NCBI GenBank assembly: GCA_944386395.1
Contig: CALXAZ010000032.1
Coordinates: forward strand, 1-14,883
Length of the DNA: 14,883 bases
DNA from: an uncultured Clostridia bacterium
GTDB taxonomy: Bacteria > Bacillota > Clostridia > Oscillospirales > JAAYOS01
Direction of reading: 5' to 3'
The position numbers and the translations under genes were made by a program. Shown here one piece after another: positions 1 through 8,160 of this stretch (position 1 is the stretch's first letter; the number at the start of each line of letters is the position of its first letter). The notes below the pieces were generated by a model. That model saw only the letters and a list, made by a program, of their open reading frames with translations, ran no database searches and was not told the origin of the DNA.

Positions 1-678
1 ATGACGATGAACGAATATCTGGATGTGCTCATCCCCCGCGGCGGTGCCGGGCTTATACAGGCTGTCGTGAAGAATTCGACGGTCCCAGTAATCGAAACCG
101 GAGTTGGCAACTGCCATGTTTATGTCGACTCCTTCGCCGATATCGATATGGCAGTAAAGATAATTGATAATGCCAAGACCTCCCGTCCATCGGTATGCAA
201 CGCCGCAGAAACCCTCCTCGTTCACAGCAGTATTGCCGAAATCTTCCTGCCCCGCGCAAAGGCTGCGCTCGACCGCCATAATGTTGAGCTACGCTGCTGC
301 CCTGTTGCCCGCGAGATCCTATGCACCGAAATACCAGCCACAGAGGAGGACTACGCTACTGAATTCGGCGACTATATACTTGCTGTAAAAGTTGTGGACA
401 GTTTCGACGAAGCCATAGAGCATATCTCCAAATATTCCAGCGGTCACTCAGAGGCAATCGTAACCGAAAGCTATTCAAACGCCCAGCGCTTTACCTCAGA
501 GGTAGACGCTGCGGCAGTCTATGTAAATGCCTCAACCAGGTTTACAGACGGAGGAGAATTTGGTCTCGGCGCAGAGATAGGCATTTCCACGCAGAAGCTT
601 CACACCCGTGGTCCGATGGGACTTGACGACCTGACGACGGTGAAATATATTGTTTATGGCAATGGACAGATAAGATAA
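1..678 (+). CDS. proA: Glutamate-5-semialdehyde dehydrogenase (gamma-glutamyl phosphate reductase), C-terminal half, 5' truncated
   Basis: This cytosolic enzyme reduces gamma-glutamyl phosphate to glutamate-5-semialdehyde with NADPH, the second step of proline synthesis. 225 residues are visible out of the roughly 415-420 usual for the family, so the N-terminal NADP-binding half lies before the window. The first ATG is probably an internal codon, because the reading frame is open to base 1 and the conserved segment EYLDVLIPRGGAGLIQ begins almost at once. The catalytic cysteine lies in PSVCNAAETLLVH (Cys66 of the visible part). The C-terminal family signature GEFGLGAEIGISTQKLH and the ending GPMGLDDLTTVKY are intact. 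A terminator follows 12 bases after the stop, so it is the last gene of its transcript; the usual partner proB would be upstream and is not seen. The family assignment is very secure. Confidence 0.96.
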   Translation: MTMNEYLDVLIPRGGAGLIQAVVKNSTVPVIETGVGNCHVYVDSFADIDMAVKIIDNAKTSRPSVCNAAETLLVHSSIAEIFLPRAKAALDRHNVELRCCPVAREILCTEIPATEEDYATEFGDYILAVKVVDSFDEAIEHISKYSSGHSEAIVTESYSNAQRFTSEVDAAAVYVNASTRFTDGGEFGLGAEIGISTQKLHTRGPMGLDDLTTVKYIVYGNGQIR

Positions 679-689
679 ACCCATAAAAC

Positions 690-716
690 AGGACCCGATC
701 GAGGTCCTATTTTTTT
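690..716 (+). terminator. Rho-independent terminator of proA, possibly bidirectional
   Basis: AGGACC (690-695) pairs with GGTCCT (703-708) around a 7-base loop, followed by ATTTTTTT on the plus strand. On the minus strand the same hairpin is followed by GTTTTATGGG, so it may also stop readthrough from the pst-phoU operon, which converges on it. Confidence 0.8.
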
Positions 717-724
717 ACAGCGCA

Positions 725-751
725 ATGCCTGCGGAAAATTTCCGCAGGCAT
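725..751. repeat. Perfect inverted repeat between convergent proA and phoU
   Basis: ATGCCTGCGG (725-734) and CCGCAGGCAT (742-751) are complementary, and the AAAATTT between them extends the pairing. Neither strand has an adjacent T-run, so it is not a typical intrinsic terminator. It may be a 3'-end stabilising or processing hairpin for phoU mRNA, or part of a two-hairpin termination region with 690-716. Confidence 0.6.
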
Positions 752-790
752 ACGCACCAAGGGGATCTATTTAAAAAGGAATCAGTAGCC

Positions 791-1465
791 CTATGTTTCA
801 TCTGCTTCTTCATCCATTTTTGCAGGATCAGCATGTTTCCCAGTTATTGAAAAGTCGACCCACTCCGCAATATTTACCGCATGATCTCCGATACGCTCAA
901 AATACTTTGCAATCATAAGGAGATCCGCCGCATATTCTCCGCTTTTTCCATCCCTCTGTATAAGCTCTATTATCTCTCCCTTAACCTTGTTAAAAAGCTC
1001 ATCTACCTCATCATCATAAGAAATAACTGCATAGGCAAGAGAGAGATCCCTGTGTACAAATGCTTCCACACTCTCACTTACCATTTTTATCGTTGCACGG
1101 GCCATGTCCCCTATGTGTATTTTAGACTGTGCTGTCTTCAGATCGGCTACTAACGTTATCTCGCATATATCAGCTGCCTGATCACCTATGCGTTCCATAT
1201 CGGTTATCATTTTTAAGGCGGAAGATATAGTCCTCAGGTCCCTCGCCACCGGCTGCTGCTGAAGCAGCAGCCTCAGGCACAGTCCCTCTATATCCCTCTC
1301 TTTTCTGTCTATCTGCGCATCCATCTCTATCACGCTCTTTGCAAGCCCGATATCCGCCTCCACAAGAGCCTTTGCCGCCCCTGCAATAGCTTTCTCACAG
1401 AGAGCCCCCATCGCGGTGAGCTCCTCATTGAGAAGAGCAAGCTGCTGGTCGAATTTGTTCCGCAT
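791..1465 (-). CDS. phoU: Phosphate-signalling regulator PhoU
   Basis: PhoU is a cytosolic protein that links the Pst transporter to the phosphate-sensing histidine kinase and restrains the Pho regulon when phosphate is plentiful. At 224 residues it has the usual length. It shows the two tandem three-helix PhoU units, each with the metal-binding signature: MERIGDQAADI at about residues 90-100 and FERIGDHAVNI at about residues 189-199. Its ATG overlaps the pstB stop by one base (TAATG), and the GGGAGG ribosome site lies within the end of pstB, so translation is probably coupled. It is the last gene of pstSCAB-phoU. The acidic C-terminal tail (MDEEADET) is unremarkable. No phoR/phoB-type two-component pair is in the window. 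Confidence 0.96.
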   Translation of the reverse strand: MRNKFDQQLALLNEELTAMGALCEKAIAGAAKALVEADIGLAKSVIEMDAQIDRKERDIEGLCLRLLLQQQPVARDLRTISSALKMITDMERIGDQAADICEITLVADLKTAQSKIHIGDMARATIKMVSESVEAFVHRDLSLAYAVISYDDEVDELFNKVKGEIIELIQRDGKSGEYAADLLMIAKYFERIGDHAVNIAEWVDFSITGKHADPAKMDEEADET

Positions 1466-2214
1466 TATCCAAACCTCCCTGTGATATAATTCTCAGTCTT
1501 TTTATCCTTCGGAGTAGAAAATATCTGCTCTGTGTCTCCATATTCTATTACCTCTCCGAGCAGGAAAAATGCTGTTTTATCTGATATTCTAACTGCTTGC
1601 TGCATATTATGTGTAACAATTATTATCGTATATTCTTTTTTAAGATCTATTACCAGGTCCTCTATTCTGGAAGTTGAAATAGGATCAAGCGCAGAAGTCG
1701 GCTCATCCATCAACAGCACATCAGGCTGCACTGCCAGCGCCCTTGCTATACATAACCGCTGCTGCTGACCTCCTGACAGCCCAAGTGCGCTCTTTTTAAG
1801 CCTGTCTTTGACTTCATCCCATATTGCCGCTCCCACAAGAGACTGTTCAACAATTTCATCCAGCTTCTTTTTGCTGTGTATTCCATGTGTACGTGGTCCA
1901 AAGGCTATATTGTCATATACACTCATTGGAAACGGATTTGGCTTTTGAAAAACCATGCCAACCCGTTTTCTCAGGTGGTTTACATCCATCCCTCCGTATA
2001 TGTCCTCCCCATCGAGCTTTACACTGCCGGTTATGCGACAGCCCTCTATCAGGTCATTCATGCGGTTAAGAGATTTCAAAAGAGTCGATTTCCCACAGCC
2101 GGAAGGTCCAATAAATGCCGTTATCTCATTTGCCGGTATTTCAAGCCCTACACCCTTCAGTGCTTGAAATTCTCCATAATACAGATCAAGGTTTTTTATA
2201 TCAAATTTGTTCAT
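1465..2214 (-). CDS. pstB: Phosphate ABC transporter, ATP-binding protein
   Basis: This ATPase subunit powers high-affinity phosphate import and sits on the cytosolic face of the PstCA membrane pair. The 249-residue protein has all ABC motifs: Walker A GPSGCGKST at residues 36-44, the signature LSGGQ at about 146-150, Walker B VLLMDE at about 166-171, and the switch histidine in VTHNMQQA at about residue 202. The pattern SLNRMNDL just after Walker A and the segment FQKPNPFPMSVYDNIAFGPR are typical of PstB rather than other ABC ATPases. It starts 6 bases after the pstA stop, and its TAA overlaps the phoU ATG. Confidence 0.97.
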   Translation of the reverse strand: MNKFDIKNLDLYYGEFQALKGVGLEIPANEITAFIGPSGCGKSTLLKSLNRMNDLIEGCRITGSVKLDGEDIYGGMDVNHLRKRVGMVFQKPNPFPMSVYDNIAFGPRTHGIHSKKKLDEIVEQSLVGAAIWDEVKDRLKKSALGLSGGQQQRLCIARALAVQPDVLLMDEPTSALDPISTSRIEDLVIDLKKEYTIIIVTHNMQQAVRISDKTAFFLLGEVIEYGDTEQIFSTPKDKKTENYITGRFG

Positions 2215-2220
2215 TTCAGC

Positions 2221-3096
2221 CTATCTCCCTTTAGCTATCCGTCCGGCAAGGAAGGAGGATACCCAGTTTATCGCAATTACAATCACCAAAAGCACAACTG
2301 CCGTGGCATATGCTTGACCTACATGCAACCCCTCATTTGATAAAGCATACATATGGACGGCAAGCGTCCGTCCGGAATCCATCACCGAATCCGGTATGTC
2401 AGCCACCGTTCCGGCAGTATACATAAGGGCTGCCGTTTCTCCAACTATCCTGCCTGTCGCAAGTATTATTCCCGCAAGTATTCCGGGAACTGCCGATGGA
2501 AGCACTATTCTGAATACCGTCCTCAATTTTCCAGCACCAAGTCCAAAGCTGCCTTCACGATAGCTGTCGGGAACAGCCTTCAGCGCCTCCTCTGTTGTAC
2601 GCATTATAAGCGGCAGGATCATTATCGAAAGCGTAAGCGCTCCAGCAAGCATGGAATATCCCCATCTCAGCGCAGTAACAAAAAACAGCATACCGAACAA
2701 ACCGTATACTATTGAAGGAATACCAGATAGCGTCTCTGTTGTAAGCCTAATAAGCTCTACAACCCTGCTCCCGCGCTTTGCATATTCCGTGAGGTATATA
2801 GCCGAGAATATCCCAAGCGGCGCTGCAATAACAAGTGCAAGCATCGTCATAGTCACGGTATTTACCATTGCTGGAAAAAGAGACACATTTTCAGAGTTAT
2901 ATTCTAACGCAAACAAATCCGGCGTTATATATGGTATCCCTTTAATGAGTATATACACAATTAGAAATATCAACACAGAGAGCGTCACAACAGCTCCTGC
3001 AATTACAAGCAGAAGAAGAAAAAGCGACAACGGACTTGCAGCATACTCTTTTGCTCTCTGTCTCAGTCCCCGCTTATTTATTCTCTCTCCACCCAT
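2221..3096 (-). CDS. pstA: Phosphate ABC transporter, permease protein PstA
   Basis: This is one of two integral membrane subunits forming the phosphate channel. The 291-residue protein has a basic cytosolic N-terminus, a first membrane helix at about residues 20-50, and further hydrophobic segments consistent with six helices. The coupling-loop region (residues about 165-215) contains ALKAVPDSYREGSFGLGAGK, and the following RIVGETAALMYTAG is characteristic of PstA. The ATG overlaps the pstC stop as TGATG, which indicates translational coupling of the two permease subunits. Length and motifs are normal. Confidence 0.95.
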   Translation of the reverse strand: MGGERINKRGLRQRAKEYAASPLSLFLLLLVIAGAVVTLSVLIFLIVYILIKGIPYITPDLFALEYNSENVSLFPAMVNTVTMTMLALVIAAPLGIFSAIYLTEYAKRGSRVVELIRLTTETLSGIPSIVYGLFGMLFFVTALRWGYSMLAGALTLSIMILPLIMRTTEEALKAVPDSYREGSFGLGAGKLRTVFRIVLPSAVPGILAGIILATGRIVGETAALMYTAGTVADIPDSVMDSGRTLAVHMYALSNEGLHVGQAYATAVVLLVIVIAINWVSSFLAGRIAKGR

Positions 3097-3944
3097 CAGT
3101 TCACTCTCCTCTTCAACACCGAAAATAACAGATTTATCATAAGAATGAATACAAACAGCACAACTCCGGTAGCTATAAGTGCTTCCCTGTGTAGATCCGC
3201 CGCATAACCCATTTCCATTACAATATTTGCAGTCAACGTGCGTATTCCTTTAAGGATACCCGCCGGCATCCTCGCGTGATTTCCCGCTACCATGATAACT
3301 GCCATAGTCTCTCCTATCGCACGCCCTATCCCAAGCACTACTGCTGCAAGTATTCCAGAGGATGCCGCTGGCAAAGTTGCAAAGAACACGCTGCGCTCAT
3401 GACTTGCGCCAAGTGCGCGTCCCCCCTCATAATAGCTCTCAGGGACTGCCCTTATCGCAGATTCGGATACCCCGATTATCGTTGGCAATATCATTATTCC
3501 TAATAGCAGCGACGCGGCAAGTATACTGCTTCCATTTCCATCATTAAACCTCCCTATTATCGGGACTATAACTACCAATCCGAAAAACCCATATACAACC
3601 GATGGGATACCTGCAAGCAACTCAGTAGCCGGTTTCAGAAACCGGTATAATCCTTTTGGACAAAACTTTGCCATAAATATCGCTGTAAGTATACCTATCG
3701 GTACCCCTACTATCACCGCGCCTGCTGTAACGTATATGCTGCCGAGTATCATCGGCAATATTCCATATATGTCGTTAGACGGTTTCCACTTCTGCCCCAG
3801 CAAAAAATCGAAAACACCTATTTCTGCTATTGCGGGCAGCCCATTTGCAAAAAGAAACACGCATATAAGCACAACAGCAAGTATCGAAGCGCACGCAGCA
3901 GCGAAAAATACGATTCTCATTACCTGCTCGCCAAGCTTTTTCAT
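3096..3944 (-). CDS. pstC: Phosphate ABC transporter, permease protein PstC
   Basis: This is the second membrane subunit of the Pst importer. The 282-residue protein has an N-terminal membrane helix (about residues 10-33), a conserved early loop with GQKWKPSNDIYGILPMILG, and the ABC-permease coupling region with AIRAVPESYYEGGRALGASH. GIGRAIGETMAVIMVAGN near the C-terminal third is typical of PstC. A purine-rich run ending in GGGACGGGAG stands before the ATG. It lies 133 bases after pstS; the gap contains a strong hairpin (4036-4063), so pstC may be expressed at a lower level than the binding protein. It overlaps pstA by one base. Confidence 0.95.
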   Translation of the reverse strand: MKKLGEQVMRIVFFAAACASILAVVLICVFLFANGLPAIAEIGVFDFLLGQKWKPSNDIYGILPMILGSIYVTAGAVIVGVPIGILTAIFMAKFCPKGLYRFLKPATELLAGIPSVVYGFFGLVVIVPIIGRFNDGNGSSILAASLLLGIMILPTIIGVSESAIRAVPESYYEGGRALGASHERSVFFATLPAASSGILAAVVLGIGRAIGETMAVIMVAGNHARMPAGILKGIRTLTANIVMEMGYAADLHREALIATGVVLFVFILMINLLFSVLKRRVN

Positions 3945-4035
3945 CTCCCGTCCCTTCTTTCTTCTTGTCTATCACCCAAAACGGCAAACAGCCGATCAAA
4001 TCTCTCTTTTGGTTTCATATGTCTTCCAATGCAGG

Positions 4036-4063
4036 CAAATGGCTGCGTAAACGCAGCCATTTG
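4036..4063 (-). other. Intercistronic hairpin between pstS and pstC
   Basis: CAAATGGCTGCG (4036-4047) and CGCAGCCATTTG (4052-4063) form a perfect 12-bp stem with a 4-base loop. It lies 14 bases after the pstS stop in the transcript. No T-run follows on the minus strand (next bases CCTGC), so it is more likely a 3'-protecting or processing element than a full terminator. In ABC operons such hairpins often raise binding-protein mRNA above permease mRNA; that role here is inferred. Confidence 0.7.
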
Positions 4064-4077
4064 TTTAACATCTTCTG

Positions 4078-5022
4078 TTATCCGGCAATGTCTGCCCATG
4101 AGGTTATTTCCCCCATAAAGATATTTTTTACCTGCTCTGATGTAAGGTCTGTGGTTGGATTATCATTGTTTACGATAACCGCTATACCATCCATCGCTAT
4201 CGTTGTCCCTGTAAGTCCTGCATCAATCTCGCTGTCTTTCAGCTCCCTAGACGCCATTCCGATATCGCATATTCCATCTATTGCCGCAGTCATACCCGTA
4301 GTCGAGTCGCTTTGCTGAATTTCTATTGTAACACCACTGTTTAAAGCCACATATGCTTCCTTGAGCTTTTCCATCACCGGAGTTACCGATGAGGAACCAG
4401 CAACTACTATCTTTCCGCTATCGATACCTCCGCTATATGCCTCTGTACCGGCAACTTTAATATAACCTGCATCCTCGATTACCTGCTGACCTTCGGTGCT
4501 CATTATGAAATCGATAAAATCCTGAGCTGCCTGGCTCACATTTTCGGCTGTTGCGATATTAAACGGACGCGAAACCGCATAATCCCCGCTCTCTATGTTT
4601 GCAACAGTCGCCTCAACACCATCAATCTTTGCCGCAGTAACTGTATCATTAAGCGAGCCCAGAGAAATATACCCTATGGCATATTTATTACCCGCAACAG
4701 TCGTCATCATAACCGAGGTGCTATTTGTTATGTTTGCCTCCTCGGTTGTATAGTCGACTTTGTTTCCATCGGCATCCTCCTGTTCGACACCGAAGAGCTC
4801 TACAAATGCCCCCCGAGTCCCAGAGCCATCCTCTCTGGAAATAACGGTGATGCTTTTTGAGGCATCAAAATCATTTGATCCCGAAGTTCCACTAGTTGCC
4901 GCCCCGGTAGTAGCAGACGTGGTTGCTGTTCCCTCGTCCCCATTGGTATCACAGCCGGCAAAAGCTGCAATTGCAAGTGCCGCTATAAGCAGCAGTGTTA
5001 TCAGTTTTTTTGTTTTGCGCAT
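4078..5022 (-). CDS. pstS: Phosphate-binding lipoprotein PstS with permuted domain order
   Basis: This is the extracellular phosphate receptor of the Pst importer. The 314-residue precursor has a lipoprotein-type signal (KTKK, a hydrophobic core, FAGC with Cys24), then a Ser/Thr/Gly-rich linker to about residue 50. All canonical PstS motifs are present, but in swapped order. The SREDGSGTRG motif, normally mid-protein, is at 62-71, and the usual C-terminal segment EGQQVIEDAGYI follows. Next come the usual N-terminal motifs: VVAGSSSVTPVMEKL (about 206-220), QQSDSTTG, IGMASREL, MDGIAVIVN (about 277-285) and GEITSWADI, then the stop. The old termini are joined through KVAGTEAYSGGIDSG. No motif is lost, so it is probably functional. 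The start is supported by AAGGAG nine bases upstream. It is the first gene of the operon. Confidence 0.93.
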   Translation of the reverse strand: MRKTKKLITLLLIAALAIAAFAGCDTNGDEGTATTSATTGAATSGTSGSNDFDASKSITVISREDGSGTRGAFVELFGVEQEDADGNKVDYTTEEANITNSTSVMMTTVAGNKYAIGYISLGSLNDTVTAAKIDGVEATVANIESGDYAVSRPFNIATAENVSQAAQDFIDFIMSTEGQQVIEDAGYIKVAGTEAYSGGIDSGKIVVAGSSSVTPVMEKLKEAYVALNSGVTIEIQQSDSTTGMTAAIDGICDIGMASRELKDSEIDAGLTGTTIAMDGIAVIVNNDNPTTDLTSEQVKNIFMGEITSWADIAG

Positions 5023-5064
5023 TTTACATTTCTCCTTTTTCTCATTATTACCCTTGGTTCGTTT

Positions 5065-5094
5065 ATTATGTTACATTTAAGAAGTAAAATGTAA
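5065..5094 (-). promoter_or_regulatory. Candidate pstS promoter with inverted-repeat operator
   Basis: TTACATTT (5087-5094 read on the minus strand) and AAATGTAA (5071-5078) form a perfect 8-bp inverted repeat with an 8-base spacer. CATAAT (5065-5070) follows directly as a possible -10 box; a TTTACA that overlaps the repeat is 19 bases upstream of it. A weak -35 and long spacer covered by a palindrome would suit an activator-dependent phosphate-starvation promoter. No regulator is identified by sequence alone. Confidence 0.45.
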
Positions 5095-5220
5095 AAGCAG
5101 AGAAAAGTAAAATCTTTGTCTTTTTCCACAGCTTGCAATTTAGGTATCTATTTTATGCAATATCTGTGTTTCTGGTTATCTTTTATGATTTTTCGTTTTA
5201 AAAAAGTAATTTCCTTAACA

Positions 5221-5252
5221 AAAAAGGACGTCAAATCCTTGACGTCCTTTTT
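5221..5252 (-). terminator. Strong intrinsic terminator of ppdK
   Basis: AAAAAGGACGTCAA (5221-5234) pairs perfectly with TTGACGTCCTTTTT (5239-5252): a 14-bp stem, 4-base loop, with a T-tract on the minus strand. It sits 20 bases after the ppdK stop and insulates ppdK transcription from pstS. It is symmetric and could also act on the plus strand. Confidence 0.88.
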
Positions 5253-5271
5253 ACATATATATCTTTAATTT

Positions 5272-7902
5272 TTACTTTCTGGGGTTTTTAATATTCGCCT
5301 GTGCAGCGGCAAGCCTTGCTATCGGCACGCGGTAAGGCGAGCACGATACATAGTTGAGACCAATATTGTGGCAGAACTCCACAGACGATGGATCTCCGCC
5401 GTGCTCTCCGCATATTCCAAGCTTGATGTCAGGGCGGGTTTTGCGTCCAAGCCCAACAGCCATCTCTATAAGCCTGCCAACGCCTATCTGGTCAAGACGC
5501 GCAAACGGATCAGACTCATATATCTTTGTCTCATAATAGGCATCCAGGAACTTACCCGCATCGTCGCGGCTGAAACCGAATGTCATCTGCGTAAGGTCGT
5601 TTGTTCCAAAGGAGAAGAATTCAGCCTCCTTGGCTATCTCATCCGCTGTGAGTGCAGCACGTGGAATCTCAATCATAGTACCGACCTTGTACTGGAGGTC
5701 TACACCTGATGCAGCAATGATCTCGTCGGCGACTTTTGTCACCACAGACTTAACATACGCAAACTCCTTGACCTCACCTACCAGAGGTATCATTATCTCC
5801 GGCAGTATTTCATGTCCCGGGTTGCGCTTTTTCACAGCGATTGCAGCCTGGATAACAGCCCTCGTCTGCATTTCAGCAATCTCAGGATAGGTTACAGCAA
5901 GACGGCAGCCACGGTGTCCCATCATTGGATTGAACTCATGCAGTCCGGCAATCACAGCCTTAATCTCCTCAACAGACATCTTCATCTCGTCTGCCAAAGC
6001 CTTTATATCATCCTCTTCTGTCGGAACAAACTCATGGAGCGGCGGATCAAGGAAGCGGATGGTTACAGGATAACCCTCCATCGCCTCATATATTGCCTCA
6101 AAATCGCCCTGCTGCATCGGGAGCAACTTTGCAAGCGCAGCCTCGCGCTGCTCCACCGTCTTTGAAACTATCATCTCGCGTATCGCCGCGATACGGTCCG
6201 GCTCGAAGAACATATGCTCTGTGCGGCAAAGACCTATTCCCTGCGCACCAAACAGCCTCGCCTGCTTTGCGTCTGCCGGAGTGTCGGCGTTTGTAAAGAC
6301 CTTGAGCTCCCTATATTTATCAGCCCAGTCCATTATGCGCCCAAACTCACCGGAAATAGATGCGCTTACCGTCTTTATCTCTTCACCATAGATATTTCCT
6401 GTGGAGCCATCAAGGGAGATATAATCGCCTTCATGGAATGTCCTTTCACCAAGGGTAAACTCCTTCTTTTCCTCGTTCATCTTTATATCGCCGCAGCCTG
6501 ATACACAGCATGTGCCCATGCCACGCGCAACAACAGCAGCATGGGAGGTCATTCCGCCACGCACCGTGAGTATACCCTCGGCATAGTGCATTCCCTCTAT
6601 GTCCTCGGGAGAAGTCTCCAGGCGGACAAGAATTACCTTTTCGCCTCTCTGTGCCCACTCTGTAGCATCATCAGCAGTAAATACAATACGACCTGCCGCT
6701 GCACCTGGAGATGCCGGCAAAGCCGCTCCAATAGGCGTAGCCGCTTTAAGAGCAGCAGCATCAAACTGCGGATGCAACAGAGCGTCGAGGCTCTTGGGAT
6801 CTATCATCATCACAGCTTCTTTTTCGGTTATCATGCCCTCGTCAACAAGATCGCATGCTATCTTCAATGCGGCAGCCGCAGTGCGCTTACCATTTCTGGT
6901 CTGCAGCATATAAAGCTTACCCTCTTCAATGGTAAATTCCATATCCTGCATGTCGCGGTAGTGCTTTTCAAGCTTGTACACTATATCATGGAACTGCTTG
7001 TACACCTCGGGATTTTCTTCCTTGAGCTGATCGATAGTGTTTGGAGTGCGGACGCCCGCCACGACATCTTCGCCCTGAGCGTTCATAAGATACTCGCCAT
7101 AGAGCTTTGCCTCGCCTGTCGATGGGTTACGGGAGAACGCAACACCGGTGCCCGAGGTATTGCCCATATTGCCAAATACCATCATCTGTACATTAACTGC
7201 TGTACCCCAGTTATATGGTATATCGTTCATCCTTCTATAATAGTTGGCGCGGGGGTTGTTCCAGGAGCGGAAAACAGCCTTTACAGCGCCCATAAGCTGC
7301 TCTTTCGGATCTGACGGGAAATCAGTACCGACCTTTGCCTTGTACTCAGCTTTGAACATCTCAGCAAGGGATTTGAGATCATCGGCATCGAGCTCGGTAT
7401 CGAGCGTTACGCCTTTTTCTTCTTTTACCTTATCTATAAGCTCTTCGAAATATTTCTTCCCGACTTCCATTACGACATCGGAGTACATCTGGATAAATCT
7501 GCGATATGAATCGTAAGCAAAGCGCGGATTATTTGTTTTTTTTGCAAAACTCTCAACCACTTCGTCGTTAAGTCCCAGATTCAGGATAGTATCCATCATA
7601 CCAGGCATAGATGCACGAGCTCCGGAACGGACCGAAACGAGCAACGGATTTTCTAGGTCACCGAATTTCTTTCCGCATATCTCCTCCATTTTCCCGAGAT
7701 ATTCATAAATCTGTTCCTGAATATCCGGCGCAATAACCTCCCCGTCGTCGTAATATCGTGTGCAGGCCTCTGTCGTAATAGTAAAGCCCTGCGGCACCGG
7801 CATACCTAGAGATGTCATTTCTGCCAGATTCGCGCCTTTGCCTCCCAGAAGTTCACGCATAGAGCCGTTCCCTTCTGAGAACAGGTAGACGTACTTTGTC
7901 AT
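5272..7902 (-). CDS. ppdK: Pyruvate, phosphate dikinase
   Basis: This enzyme catalyses the reversible reaction PEP + AMP + PPi = pyruvate + ATP + Pi. In fermentative Clostridia it serves glycolysis as an ATP-yielding, PPi-using alternative to pyruvate kinase, or gluconeogenesis in reverse. The 876-residue length matches the clostridial enzyme (about 874). Domains in order: an ATP-grasp nucleotide domain (about 1-340, with GGKGANLAEM near residue 20 and SVRSGARASMPGMMDT), a swivelling phosphohistidine domain with His454 in GGMTSHAAVVARG, and a C-terminal PEP/pyruvate barrel with FGTNDLTQMTFGFSRDD and the catalytic Cys831 in GICGEHGGDP. The ATG has an ideal AGGAGGT ribosome site. It is monocistronic, with its own promoter and terminator. 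No regulatory kinase/phosphatase partner is nearby. Confidence 0.98.
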   Translation of the reverse strand: MTKYVYLFSEGNGSMRELLGGKGANLAEMTSLGMPVPQGFTITTEACTRYYDDGEVIAPDIQEQIYEYLGKMEEICGKKFGDLENPLLVSVRSGARASMPGMMDTILNLGLNDEVVESFAKKTNNPRFAYDSYRRFIQMYSDVVMEVGKKYFEELIDKVKEEKGVTLDTELDADDLKSLAEMFKAEYKAKVGTDFPSDPKEQLMGAVKAVFRSWNNPRANYYRRMNDIPYNWGTAVNVQMMVFGNMGNTSGTGVAFSRNPSTGEAKLYGEYLMNAQGEDVVAGVRTPNTIDQLKEENPEVYKQFHDIVYKLEKHYRDMQDMEFTIEEGKLYMLQTRNGKRTAAAALKIACDLVDEGMITEKEAVMMIDPKSLDALLHPQFDAAALKAATPIGAALPASPGAAAGRIVFTADDATEWAQRGEKVILVRLETSPEDIEGMHYAEGILTVRGGMTSHAAVVARGMGTCCVSGCGDIKMNEEKKEFTLGERTFHEGDYISLDGSTGNIYGEEIKTVSASISGEFGRIMDWADKYRELKVFTNADTPADAKQARLFGAQGIGLCRTEHMFFEPDRIAAIREMIVSKTVEQREAALAKLLPMQQGDFEAIYEAMEGYPVTIRFLDPPLHEFVPTEEDDIKALADEMKMSVEEIKAVIAGLHEFNPMMGHRGCRLAVTYPEIAEMQTRAVIQAAIAVKKRNPGHEILPEIMIPLVGEVKEFAYVKSVVTKVADEIIAASGVDLQYKVGTMIEIPRAALTADEIAKEAEFFSFGTNDLTQMTFGFSRDDAGKFLDAYYETKIYESDPFARLDQIGVGRLIEMAVGLGRKTRPDIKLGICGEHGGDPSSVEFCHNIGLNYVSCSPYRVPIARLAAAQANIKNPRK

Positions 7903-7976
7903 ATTTTTACCTCCTGTGAATAATAAAATGGGATAACAAAATCATTTATGGGGTATGCTACAGCTTGTCTGGGTGT

Positions 7977-8006
7977 ATTATATCACAAATCTTTGAAATT
8001 GAAAGA
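7977..8006 (-). promoter_or_regulatory. Extended -10 promoter of ppdK
   Basis: On the minus strand TGATATAAT (7977-7985) is a perfect -10 with the extended TG motif. The -35 is weak (TTTCAA, 16 bases upstream, 7999-8004). The predicted leader to the ATG is about 65 bases. Confidence 0.6.
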
Positions 8007-8125
8007 CTTTTTTCGCAAAAAATCGAATTTTTTTAGACATTTTTTTAACAATACCCTTTTCTTTACGTCTTTTTTATAACAATTATATTTTTTCTCGTTT
8101 TATCCAAAATTTTTTCTCTCCTCTC
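7986..8125. other. AT-rich intergenic stretch between divergent ppdK and tRNA-Ser
   Basis: This stretch has T-runs and A-runs and very low GC. No coding frame, repeat family or structured element is evident between the ppdK promoter and the tRNA promoter. Confidence 0.5.
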
Positions 8126-8154
8126 TTGACTTTTTAAGAAAAATCTTTTATCAT
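8126..8154 (+). promoter_or_regulatory. Sigma-70-type promoter for tRNA-Ser transcript
   Basis: TTGACT (8126-8131), a 17-base spacer and TATCAT (8149-8154) give near-consensus vegetative promoter elements. The predicted transcription start is at about 8161, some 80 bases before the mature tRNA. Confidence 0.7.
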
Positions 8155-8160
8155 ATATTC

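Noticed and set aside
881..1153. Plus-strand open frames opposite phoU, pst genes and ppdK
   Set aside because: These are shadows of well-recognised minus-strand genes and show no family motifs or ribosome sites.
5272..7902. ppdK as part of the phosphate operon
   Set aside because: A 14-bp-stem terminator and a separate pstS promoter region lie between them; adjacency alone does not show co-regulation.
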